From positions 62,001 through 126,000 of the forward strand of contig JAULSN010000011.1 of NCBI GenBank assembly GCA_033439765.1: a DNA stretch of 64,000 nt. The letters are read 5' to 3'. The stretch's first letter is position 1. Each line of letters starts with the position of its first letter. Both the position numbers and the translations under genes were made by a program. This DNA comes from Lasiosphaeria ovina (lineage: Eukaryota; Ascomycota; Sordariomycetes; Sordariales; Lasiosphaeriaceae). Positions 33,192 to 45,500 of the stretch are shown here, one piece after another. The notes under the pieces are model-generated. The model was not told the origin of the DNA. It made no database searches and saw nothing but the letters and a program-made list of their open reading frames with translations.

Positions 33192-35044
33192 ATGTCGCCA
33201 CACAGCACCACGATGAGCGAGGCGGCCCCCCGAGCCTCCAACGGGTCTGTGTCTGCTTTCCACCGCTTTGTTGACGAAACCAATGGCGTCTCTGCCGCCG
33301 ACAACGTTTCCGTCGTCAGCGATGCAGTCCCTGAGCTTGTGAATGGGTCCTCATCCGGCCTGGGTCGCAGTGCCGCGGACAATGGCAACGGAAGCCGCAG
33401 TGATCTCGACGAGACAACGACCGAGCCTCAACAGTCGACTGATGGTTTTAATGGTGTTGGTGGCCTCAAGAGCCCATATCTCAAGCCTACAGATGCCGAC
33501 TCGGTCCACGACCTGGTCTGCATTGGCTTTGGCCCGGCAAGTCTCGCTATCGCCGTTGCACTTCACGATGCCATGGATAGCGGTAAGTTGGCCAACCCGC
33601 CCAAGGTTCTGTTTCTCGAAAAGCAGCCCCAGTTCGCGTGGCATGCTGGCATGCTGCTACCGGGTGCCAAGATGCAAATCTCGTTCATCAAAGATCTCGC
33701 CTCGCTCCGGGACCCCCGGTCTCACTTCACGTTCCTCAACTATCTGTACCAAAATGGCCGCCTGGTTGAGTTCACGAACCTGGGTACTTTCTTACCAGCG
33801 CGTGTCGAGTACGAGGACTATCTCCGTTGGTGCGCACGGCATTTCGACGACGTCGTTCTGTACCAAAGCGAAGTTGTCTCTGTCTCACCCGTGCAACAGT
33901 CTGGCCCTCACAGGCTGTTCAATGTGGCATCTCGCAACGCCAAGACCGGCGTGACAACCACTTTCCAAACTCGCAACGTTATCTTGGCCGTTGGTGGTCA
34001 GCCTTCGATTCCCCAAATCATTCCAGCAAAGAGCCCTCGTGTCATTCACTCGTCCCAATACGCGCAACTGGTGCCCAAGATACTGAGTGACGCGTCTCGA
34101 TCATACCGTGTGGCCGTGGTAGGCGCTGGTCAGAGCGCAGCTGAGATTTTCAGCAATGTTCAGAATTTCTACCCAAACAGTAAGACTTGGATGATTATGA
34201 GATCCGAGTTTCTCAAGCCAAGTGACGACTCGCCATTGTAAGTATCTCATATGATTATTTGATTGGCAAACAAAAACTGACAACTGGACAGCGTCAATTC
34301 CATTTTCAATCCAGAGTTCATCGACACTGTATATCCCTTGTCGTCGGCTCACCGCGCAAGCCTTCTTGCCGACGCTCGAGCAACTAACTACGGCGTTGTT
34401 CGCCTCGAGCTGATTGAACATTTGTACGAGAAGATGTACCACCAACGGCGAACTCTTGGCACAGACGAAAAGAAGTGGCCACACCGTATAATGGCGGGGC
34501 GGAGAATTGTGACGGTTGGCGAGAAGGACGACCAGCTTAGTGTCAAAGTTGCCCTCTGCACATCGGACGAAGAGACTCAGGATGATCCTCTATTGGGAGA
34601 AGAGGTTTTGGACGTGGATCTCATCATCTGTGCGACTGGGTACCAAAGGACAGCTCACTTGGAAATGCTCAAGGATACGTGGTCTCTATTGCCTGAAGTG
34701 GCGAGCGAAAAGAGCGGACCGCCGGCGACGACTAGAGACCATTGGTTCGTAGATACGGAAACTGCCGACACGACTTCAACCCGTGTTCTTGAGGTTGGCC
34801 GAGACTACGGAGTGCGCTTTTCGCCTGGAACTGTAGCTTTAGGTTCTGGCGTATGGTTGCAAGGTTGCTGCGAAGCCACTCACGGCGTACGTTTGTCCCC
34901 CCTCACCCACCCCAGCCGAAACTTGCAGAACCTGAGCTAACCAACTTATAGCTGAGTGATACCCTTCTTTCTGTTTTAGGAACACGGTCAGGGGAGATCG
35001 TGGAGTCAATATTTGGGAATACCGCTGAACCCAAGTGGTGGTGA
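33192..35044 (+). CDS. sidA: L-ornithine N5-monooxygenase (siderophore biosynthesis, SidA type)
   Basis: Three exons (33192-34237, 34292-34886, 34952-35044) give 577 residues. A disordered N-terminus of about 100 residues precedes the catalytic core. The FAD loop is [15 protein letters not shown] (about 109-123), the substrate region includes [20 protein letters not shown], the NADPH loop is [17 protein letters not shown] (about 307-323), and the family's C-terminal signature is [10 protein letters not shown] (about 459-468). The enzyme hydroxylates the side-chain nitrogen of ornithine using NADPH and oxygen, the first committed step of hydroxamate siderophores. It is in tandem with a ferrichrome-type peptide synthetase 1.5 kb downstream. 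Four iron-responsive GATA sites upstream suggest repression when iron is plentiful. No acyltransferase gene for the next step is in the window. Confidence 0.96.
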
Positions 35045-36563
35045 CGGGTGTTTTGGTCTTGTACATTCTTGTTTATAACTTATAGATGAATCTGCCGCGC
35101 TGTATTTTGTCTCATTACTTACGGCAGGCTTCTATTCCGTGTTTGGACGTGTCATTTTGATGGGGCTTGAAAGACAACCTAGGTTGGCGTTGCCATTGCA
35201 TATCTCGACGTTTTGCAGCTTCAATAGAGCGCCTCGTCACCGCAGTTCATACAGCTCCCACCGGTACCGCGGTGGGAATATTTGTGGATTTCTAGATTCC
35301 AGTAGTAAATGTGCTCGGGAACCGCACTGTGGGTCTTTTGAGGGGCTGGATCCCGGCATCCGCAAGGCAGCCTGCAGCAGCTTGCAGCGCCACGCTCGTC
35401 GGCCGAATATCGGAATCAAGTTGCAGCCATTATTGATGAACGTGGCAGTACATGTCAGCGCGGGACTAAGTCCATGCGCGCTCAAGGATCCGGGACGGTA
35501 GTCCTCTTTCGACCAATATCCCGAGCTTGGCCCCCAGCATGGCAGTCAACCTTGGAGATGGGGGGTTCGCAGACATGATGACGCAATAAGAACGCGTGCT
35601 AGGAAAGACTTGAACCCAAACAACCTGAAGGCCGGCAAGGGACCCCTGGAATCCACCGCGGACGGGATTCATTGGAATGGTACCCAGCAAAGCGGGAGCC
35701 ATGCACCTGGCATCGACAATCCGGGGACAGAAACCCGGATGTAGGTAAGGTACTAGTACCACCCAATCCCATTGTGTGTTTGTGGCAAGGCCAGATGGTG
35801 GAGACCAAAACATGCAGCGAACCCAGGGACCGCGAAAATGGAAATTCGGGTATTAGCAGGTGCTACCTGAAAGCTGAAGGCCGGAAGTCAGTTGGTCATG
35901 CGCTCTTCGCACCTCCACTCCTCCATGCAAAGCCATCGCGCCTTCCCAAAACCTAGCTCCCATTGTCGTTGGGGTAAATACCGCACCTTCCCAACTTGAT
36001 TTTGACAAGGTTTCGATCACACTGTACCCTCCTGGTCTTGCTAGGCTTTCGGCAGGTGCGCTTCTCGACGCCTCCATCGGTCCATCGCTGCATTGTATCT
36101 AGGTTGCCAACGGCATTGCGTCCCGTCCTAGGAAACAAGCCGGACTTGCACCACCCCGACCAATGAACCATCGCCCAAAACAAATCAACCTCCTCCAACT
36201 CGTGCAATTCCGTGGGGTGCTGGCCAATCACCTGCACCCAATTTGGAGGGACAATCCAGTCGTCCTGTTCCCGCGAGGCCACTTACACATGCTAGCGACA
36301 TCTGCGAGCGAGTAAGAGTGTCTCGATTAGGAAACTCCGAGGGAATCAGAAGGGGTCAGAAGCGTTTGCCTGGTGCCCGGCGCCTTTGAGGCACGGCTGT
36401 CCACCTAGGTATCTCGTTACCCGACGGAAAGTCTTGTGTAACCAGAGCCGTCACAGGGACCCAACTCAACAAGTCCAAGAGGGCCAGGACCGGTGGACCT
36501 AGACCTAGCAAAGCCGACAGGAAACAAGCCCCCGAAGACGCCGCCTAGGATTATTTGGCCAAC
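35045..36563. other. Intergenic region between monooxygenase and synthetase
   Basis: About 1.5 kb with no supported gene. It holds the 3' end of the monooxygenase and the synthetase promoter. I find no ATCWGATAA site here. Three CCAAT boxes cluster at 36160-36242. Confidence 0.5.
36160..36242 (+). promoter_or_regulatory. Cluster of three CCAAT boxes
   Basis: CCAAT occurs at 36160-36164, 36224-36228 and 36238-36242, about 320-400 bases before the synthetase start codon. CCAAT is bound by the heterotrimeric CBC complex, which with HapX activates iron-uptake genes in ascomycetes under iron starvation. A HapX role here is inferred; single CCAAT boxes are common in promoters. Confidence 0.45.
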
Positions 36564-39500
36564 ATGGACGGGACTATCTCCGAGTCTGAGGACGCTTTGT
36601 CAATCATCAACCACCCAGCTGTGCCGCTCCCCGGCCCAAGCTTACTTCATCTTCTTGTGCAAAGGGAAGGCCAGAGCGATGCGCCTGCCATCGACTTTCT
36701 CGCAGCCGATGGTACTCGAAAGTCCTTGTCATACAGCGAGTTGCACCATGCCTCAGACTCTCTGGCGGAAAGGATTTCTTGCTTGGCTGAGAGTCGGGTA
36801 GGCTCTGCTCGACACATCGTCCCAGTACTCATGCCCCAGAGCCCCGAACTCTACGTTGCGCTTTTGGCCGTCTTGAAATCGGGCGGGGCCTTCTGCCCAC
36901 TCAACCTCGACGTTCCCCTTGAGCGCGCGAAATTCATCCTGGATGATGTCTCGGCGACCATTATCGTCACCACAACTGAGCTTGCTGCAAGAATTCCCAG
37001 CGGTGATGGCAGTAGGACTTTGTTGATTCTAGATGATGCGAGATCAATACCTGAACCGCAGCCTGTACGAATCTCCAGGCAGCCGGAGCCAGAGGATTTG
37101 GCCTATGTCATGTACACATCTGGTTCAACTGGGACTCCTAAGGGGGTCGGGATTTCCCACAGGGCAGCTACTCAGAGTCTTCACGCCCATCACCGCCACA
37201 TTCCTCCCTTCTTCAGATTTCTTCAGTTCGCTGCCCCGACATTTGATGTCTCCGTCTTTGAAATATTTTTCCCACTCTACCGAGGGAACACTCTCGTGTG
37301 CTGTGCACGATCTTCAATGCTGAACGACTTGCCCGCCGTCATCAGAGACATGAGCGTGGACGCATGTGAATTGACGCCAACGGTGGCTGGTAGCCTGCTT
37401 CGCAGACGAGATAATGCGCCCAACCTTTGCTTGCTGCTCACGATAGGCGAGATGCTCACAGAGCCTGTCGTGAAAGAGTTTGGTGGCAGTGAAGAGCGTG
37501 CCAGCATACTGTGGGCTATGTACGGACCTACAGAGGCTGCCATACACTGCACACTTCAGCCTGCATTTGCCTGCGATTCTTCAATTAACAACATTGGTAC
37601 CCCCTTGGACTCTGTGTCATCATTCATTCTCGAAATTCTGGAGGACAGCAACAGCTCCGAGTTCCAGTTCCGTGTGCTTCCTCTTGGTGAAATTGGAGAG
37701 TTGGCTGTCGGGGGGCACCAACTGGCAGACGGGTACCTCAATCGACCCGAGCAAACAGCAGGTGCTTTCATAGACACACCTTATGGACGCCTCTACAGAA
37801 CCGGCGATAAAGCGAGAATCAGCCGGGACGGCTCCTTGGAGTGTTTTGGGAGAATAACCGATGGGCAGGTAAAGCTTCGGGGCCAACGAATCGAGCTTGG
37901 CGAAGTTGAGCACGCTGCACTGAGGGCCCCTGGCTGCCACAGCGCATTTGCTGCTGTTATCAGCTCAATACTGGTTCTCTTTTGCGCTCTGGATGGAGAC
38001 GATGGAGCTTTGCTCACGATTCAGCAATCATGCAAGGCTTGGCTCCCCGGCTTTATGGTCCCCGGGCATATCGTTCTTTCGAGCGAGTTTCCGCGTCTTG
38101 CGTCTGGCAAGATTGACCGCAAAAAACTTGTTTCAGATTATTCCGACATACGAGAGACCAAGAAGCCAAGCACAATCTGTTTCAAGGACGAGCTCGAGCA
38201 GCGTATTTGTAGTCTTGCCGCCGAGGTGTTGGAGACTGACCTGGACCCGAACCAGAGTTTGTCAAGCGCAGGCATGGATTCGATTGTTTCCATCAAGTTT
38301 GCATCTGTGCTTCGTACAGCCGGCTTCGAAGTGAGCGCCATTGATATCATGAGTTCCAGGACATTATCGGCATTGCATTCTCGCATTCTGGACATACAGA
38401 AACTCGTCGGAACGGCTGCAATAGGGCTGTCGTCATGGCACAATACGACAGTCAGCTTCTCGGACATTCTCACCGAAAAGCCGGAACTTCAAACGCACTT
38501 CGATTTGGACGACGTTGTATCTGTTTTCTCCTGCTCACCACTTCAGGCAGCGATGTTGGGACAAACTGCGGCCGATTCTCGCGCCTACTGCAATTGGATC
38601 GAACTCAACTTTCCCGATACCCACTCAGAAGAATCTATCCGATCCTGGGTGTTTGGGCTTGCACAAAGGAATGAGATCTTGCGGACAGGTTTTGTGTTCT
38701 ATCACGGACGATTTCTTCAAGTCGTCTCCAGGGAACTTAAAGAATCGCAGGTTTCGGTGGTACACGGCCCCCTACCCAGGGGGTTTGAGATGCAGAAAGA
38801 AGATGACTTCCTTCAACCATTCAGAGTTCAAATTTCGAAATGCCCCAACGCGACCGGCAGGTCAGCCGTGCTTCAACTCCACCACGCAGTCTATGACGGC
38901 TGGTCCATGGACATGATGCTCTCCGATTTCGAGACTCTATCACGAGGGGAACAACCCAAACCACGTTTCCAGTTCCAGCAAGTTCTGGCGTACCACGAGT
39001 CAGAGCTGTTCCAAAACCATTGTAACGAAGCTAGGGAATTTTGGGCTGAAAATCTTCTGGGTTTCCAGCCAGCTACGTTGCCAAATCTTCGGCCGGATAT
39101 CACACTGACTTCTGCCGTTCGCTCAGCCGCGATCTGCCTGGACATCAACCCCGATTCTTTGAAGACGCGCCTGAGACAGATTGGTTGCAGCCCGCAGACG
39201 GTGTTTCAGGCTGCACTAACCTGGATCTGGAGCTTGATGATCGGTAGCGAAGACGTCGTCCTGGGCTCTGTCACCTCCGGCAGGACACTGCCAATCTCGG
39301 GACTAGAAGATATCATCGGCCCGTGCATCGCCACAGTACCTTTGCGAACCAACGTCTCTCAAATACGAACAATCAAGGATTTGTTGTCTAGCATTCAGGC
39401 CGCCAATAGATCGGCCCTCTTTCATGCCATGCTGCCACTTTCCGAGGTCATAAAAGCGGCTGGAATTCGGTCCTGGCAGCCATTATTTGACGCCATGTTT

Positions 39501-42500
39501 GTTTATCAGGAATCACTTCACAGCAAAAGTCGGGATGTGAGCACGATCCGAGAAGTCGACCACCAGGATTATCTGGAGACGAAGCTATTGGTTGAAGTCG
39601 AACCTGGTCGAGATTGGTTCCTCTGTCGCCTCACATTCCACGCTGACACATTCCCTGAAGACCAAATGGTCCTTTTAAACCAGTCAATTCGCGCCCTCGT
39701 ACCATATATGCTGGAAAACTTGGGCTCTGAATTGTCCGTGCTCCAAAGAGCTCTTCCAGAGAACCTGCTCTCAATTTACAACCCAAACCCCACAACGTAT
39801 TCCGGCATACCGGACCTTGCTCAGAGTGTCGAAAACATTGCCGCAAGCTTCCCTACCAAAGATGCATTGTGCTTCGCGGATTTGCTCTCCAATGGAGCCT
39901 CCAAGACAAGAACCATATCGTTCCACGAGCTAAACACAACTGCGAACAAGATCGCCTGGCATCTACAGCAGTGTGGACTCCGGGAAGGAGATGTTGTTGC
40001 AGTCATTCTGGAGAAGTCGATCTTGCTTTATGCCGGCATTCTTGCGACCCTGAAAGTTGGCTGCGCGTACCTGCCCCTTTTACCAACCACGCCAGTTGCC
40101 CGTGTCGACGAGATTGTTCGGCATGCTGGGGTTCGACTTTGTCTCGTCGATACAGCTGCAATGCAAAAGCTCCAGGAGAAGGTACCCTGCAATATTTTGG
40201 ATCTCCAATCAGTGGGGATGGAAGAATGCCGCAGAGATGAAAACCTCAACGTTTCAGCAGAGCCATCACGGCCAGCTTACATCATTTATACCTCTGGAAG
40301 CACAGGGGTACCAAAGGGAGTGTGCATCACGCAGCTCAACATTATGAGCAACCTCGATGTCCTGTCAAAAATCTACCCAGTGAAAGCCAATTCGAGACTG
40401 CTCCAGTCATGCTCGCAAGCCTTTGACGTTTCCGTTTTTGAGATATTCTTTGCTTGGACGCAGGGGATGTGTCTTTGCTCAGCAACCAATGACACGCTCT
40501 TCGAAGACCTTGGAACATCAATCTCGGAGCTAAATATCACACATCTCAGCATGACACCGACGGTGGCATCTCTTGTGGATCCAGCAGATGTTCCTGGGGT
40601 CGAATTTCTGGTCACTGCGGGCGAGGCCATGACCGAGGTTGTTGCACGCAAGTGGGCCAAACATCTTTATCAGGGCTACGGTCCTTCGGAAACAACAAAT
40701 ATTTGCAGCGCAAAGAAGATGGGCCCTTCCCAGAACATTCGGCATCTTGGTTGGAGTTTTGGTAACACGTCAACCTTTGTGCTCTTTAGAGATAGCACAA
40801 GTGTGGTTCCATTTGGATGTCTTGGCGAGTTTTGTTTCGGCGGAGACCAGATTGCGCAAGGATACATCAATATGCCCGACTTGACAGCAGCAAAGTTCAT
40901 CAACCATCCGACATTCGGTCGTCTGTACAGGTCTGGCGATATTGGGAGGATGTTGCCGGACGGGTCGATGGTTATCGTTGGTCGGGTTGACGATCAGATC
41001 AAACTTCGAGGCCAGCGAATCGAACTTGACGAAATAAACACAGCGTTCAAAGAATCAGATGCAGTTGCGGACAGCGCCACATTATTTCTGCGCCAAGCGG
41101 GCTTAGAGTCTGCTGGGCAGATTGTCACATTTTATGTCTCCAAGTCTAGGCTAGGAGCGCAGTTCCAGCTCTTGGACTCGGATGACCAGCTCGCGAAAGA
41201 AATCCAGTCCCTGTTTCAGCTTCTCGCTTCAAGGCTCCCGGCCTATATGATACCATTGTACATCATCCCGATTTCAGCTTTCCCCATCACAGCGTCAGGA
41301 AAGCTCAATAACACGCAACTCAAACAAGCTGTCAATGAGATTGGGCAGGAGTACCTTGCGTTCGCAAGTGCCGCAGTTAGCTACGATGAAGGCGAGACGC
41401 AACCATCGATCATTGAGACACAAATTATCGACATCATCTCGGCTGTGTTTGGCGTCAACAAGAGCACTATTCAAAGATGGACACCACTCACTACTGTTGG
41501 TCTCGACTCAATTTCTGCGATTGAGGTGGCGAGGCAGGTCCGAAAGACACTTGACAAGCGACTCCCTATATCCGCCATACTCCAAAACGCAACCGTCGCC
41601 AGGCTTGCACAGGCGCTGTCAAATACCGCCGTCTCGAATGGTCCCAAAGCCACAATCCCGGACTCTGTAACCAGCGAGCAAGCTAGGGCCATCACTTCGA
41701 GGTTCAGGGACCGTGGAAAAAAAGTCGAGCAAATCCTGCCTTGCACGCCGCTACAGGAAGCTACACTAGCATCTTCATCTAACCAAAGGGCATATTCTAA
41801 CCGGATGCTATTCCGCATCAACGAAGACATGGCAAAGCTGAAGGAGGCGTGGATACGTGCTTGTTCCAGACACGGAATCCTCCGCACCTGCTTCGTAACG
41901 ACAGATGACATCCAACATCCCTTCATGCAAGTTGTGCTGGGTTTCTGGCAGCCACCATGGCATCATTTGGAGTGTGCGGGCAATACAGTCGAGGAGCTCA
42001 TTTCGAAGCATGGCGATACCGTGCCTGACCCGTTAGATTCCATGGAGCCGGCAGTATCATTTGCCACAGTTGCGGATGGTGAGGTTCTGTATCTTTCATT
42101 TATCTGCCATCACGCCATGTATGACGGCGTTGCCATCGAGCGCCTGCTTTATGAAGTCGAGCTGCTTTTCTCAAATTCCTCACTTCCCCCAGCCCCGCCG
42201 TACGAGCCATTCTTGCGGGAATCGCTGCTCTTACCACCTTTAACTGACAGCTTCTGGACCGATCATCTTACCAACTTCGATCCGAAACTCATTGCCCAAC
42301 TCAGTGAAGAGAATGTTAAACCATCCTGGATCGCAGCCACATATACGGCACATATTTCGCTATCACAGGTCAATGAAACTGCCAAGCAGCTGAGCGTGTC
42401 TCTCTTGTCTGTCGTGCAGTCAGCCTGGGCCATCGTTCTTGGCTGCTTGCTTGAGACTAATGATGTTTGTTTCGGGAACGTTGTCAGCGGCCGGTCTGTC

Positions 42501-45500
42501 TCTATTGACAACATCCAAGAACTTGTAGCACCATGCTTCAACACAATCCCTATTCGGATGGTGCTCTCCAACAGCCTACGAAATCTTGACCTCATGAAGG
42601 CCTTTCAAAATCTCAACCCAACTCTGTTGCAGTATCAATTTACTCCTCTCAGACGTATTCAGTCTCTTAATCCTCTCAGGCAAAGTCGTCGTTTGTTTGA
42701 TACCCTTTTGCTTTTGCAGCAACCTTCTCGACCTCTTGACGAATCAATTTGGACATTGGAGCGAGATGAAGGATCAATGGATGTAATTATTCTACGTCCT
42801 CCCAACAGTCCTCGGTCTCCAGGCTTACAGTGTCTAGATTCCCCTTGTTTGCGAAGTCATACCAGATGCTCGACTGGACTTATTCACTGTCAAGATTCAT
42901 GCAGAATCGTGAGTTTCCAACAGTCACAGAATGGACCAGATGCAACCTGACTATTCTAATGTCGAATTCCAGGCATCTGTTCTCCAAAGAGAGCGTTGCG
43001 CTGATTTGGGACCTGTTTTCCTACGCTTTACGATCTTGTCTTGACTTCCCGGGCTCCTCTACTCTGGTAGCCGAGGCCATTCCTCCGAATTTGAGAGATA
43101 AATTGGCGACTCTGCACCTGAATTTTGTTGACACCAGGCCCCAATCCCCACAGCCGGATGCATTGCAAAGTGAGTGGACGGTTACAGAAGCTTCGGTTCG
43201 ATCGGTGCTCTCAGATCTATCCACGCATGAATTCCAGGCAATACAACGTCAAACGACCATTTACCAGCTTGGATTGGACAGCATCAGCGTTGTTCAAGTG
43301 GCCTGGCTTCTCCGGAACCGAGGCCACAAAGTTTTGGCCACCGATGTCCTCGCCAACCCGACTTGCGAGAGTCTAGCTCACTTTTTAGAAAGCCAGGTTG
43401 GAACCTTACCCCATGAGACGATATCGACATACGATATTTCCAGATTTACACGACGAGTTCAAAGTCAAGTCGAGGCCCACGTTCAGCTTGAATCAATCGA
43501 GGTAGTTTTGCCCTGCACGCCACTGCAAGAAGCCATGATGGCGCAATTCACCAAATCTGGAGGACGGGATTATTTTAACCATATCGACTTCCGCGTCCTC
43601 GATACTATCAGCGTCACCAACCTTGCTGCGGCATGGCGAGCCATGAGTCTTGTGCACCCAATTCTTCGCACCGGGTTCATTCCGGTTGAGCATGAAGAAT
43701 GCACGTTTGCCATGGTTCAGTATCGCCCCGACTCTCTTTCCGAACCCGTGACAGTTGTTCCGCGGCAGCTGAGCAAATCTTTCCATGTCAATAAGTGGCG
43801 TCTAGACGCGTCTCATGGCGTGTATCAGACGCCCCACAAGCAGCTATGGCGTGTTGCAGTTGTTGACACCGAGGTCGCTGTCATGATGCACCTTGCAATC
43901 CACCATTCGCTCTATGATGCGCATTCCCTTCAGCAATTGCTCGGAGATTTCGCAAGTCTGGTCAAGGGGAACCAAACACCCAAGCCGAACAGGACGGACA
44001 TTGCTGTGATGGATGTTCTTGGTCAAGTTTCAGCCTCGATTGAGAGCTCAGAGGCTTTCTGGAGGAGCCAGGCCGGCAACGTGGTTATTAACTCGTTTCC
44101 GGTCATGACTCCACTTCGTGTGACACCAGGCAACATTCTGGTCGAGTCACTCGACAGCAGCATCCCGTTCACGGCTATTGACCAGGCCGTTGCAAAAGCT
44201 GGATACAGTTTCCAGGTGGTTCTACAGGCTGCATGGACTCGGGTTCTGTCCTCGTACCTTGGGGAAGCCTCGGTCGTATTCGGGGTTGTCTTTTCAGGCC
44301 GGACCACAGAAGCAACTCGGGATGCAGTATTTCCCTGCATCACAACACTGCCAGTTGTATCGAAGAACACGCGCTCCAACCGCCATCTTTTGGACCAGAT
44401 GCTGCAACAAAACACCGGGCTTCACACGCAGCACCACAAACCGCTCGCCCGCATACAACAGTGGCTCGGATGCACTGATGCCAGGCTATTTGACACTTTG
44501 CTGGTCTACCAAAAGCTTGACATTGATGGGGGAGACACCAGGCCCTGGAGTATTGTGAATGAACAGGCAACGGTCGATTACCCTGTTTCAATTGAAGTCG
44601 AGCCCCAGATTGGAGATAGACTGAAGTACCAAATAACGGTATCCGACGATGTACTCCCGAAGGAACAAGCCCGCATGCTACTGGAGCAATTCGATGCAAC
44701 CGTCCGACAACTTTCCCTTAAGCCAGACGCGAGTGAGGAAGACTTGATTGATGTCTCTCCTTCCTTGTTCTCGATTACTCCCGCTGAAATACCAGAACTC
44801 CCGTCAGCGGTGAAGCTACTTCACCACTTTGTTGAGGCTCAAGCACTCGCGACCCCACACAAGACGGCCCTTCATTTCGTGGACGGGTTCGATGATAGTG
44901 CACCAGTTGGTCGTGAATGGACGTACGACGAGTTAAATCTCAACGGCAATCGAGTCGCGCAGATGCTTCACCCCCATGTCAAGGTTGGCGATATTGTGGC
45001 GATTCACTTTGACAAATGCCCCGAAGCATTCTTCTCAATTTTAGGCATTCTCAAAAGCGGTTGTGCCTTTGTCGCCCTTGACCCGGGTGCACCGCCAGCT
45101 CGGAAAGAATTCATTGTCAAGGATTCGGGTGCCTCAATTCTCTTGACGTCCAGTTTTGGGCTTGACGGGCTCGGATTTTGTGACTCGGTACCGGTAGTGA
45201 GCATCAGTCACGACTCTTTATCAGAACAAAGCTGCGACTCACCTCTCACAATCAGGGACATTGAGCCGAGCGACGTGTGCTATTGCCTTTATACATCTGG
45301 GACAACCGGGACACCAAAGGGGTGTGAAATTACGCACGACAATGCAGTGCAGTGCATGCTGGCGTTCCAGGAGATCTTCAAAGGCCGCTGGGATCAGGAT
45401 TCTAGATGGCTACAGTTTGCATCTTTGCACTTCGATGTTTCGGTCCTGGAGCAATACTGGAGCTGGTCTGTGGGCATCACCGTGGTTTCAGCCCCTCGCG

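Noticed and set aside
42783..42972. Possible break splitting the synthetase into two genes
   Set aside because: Two short introns (42783-42837 and 42909-42972) restore one frame, and the joined residues fit a condensation-domain end, so it is one gene.
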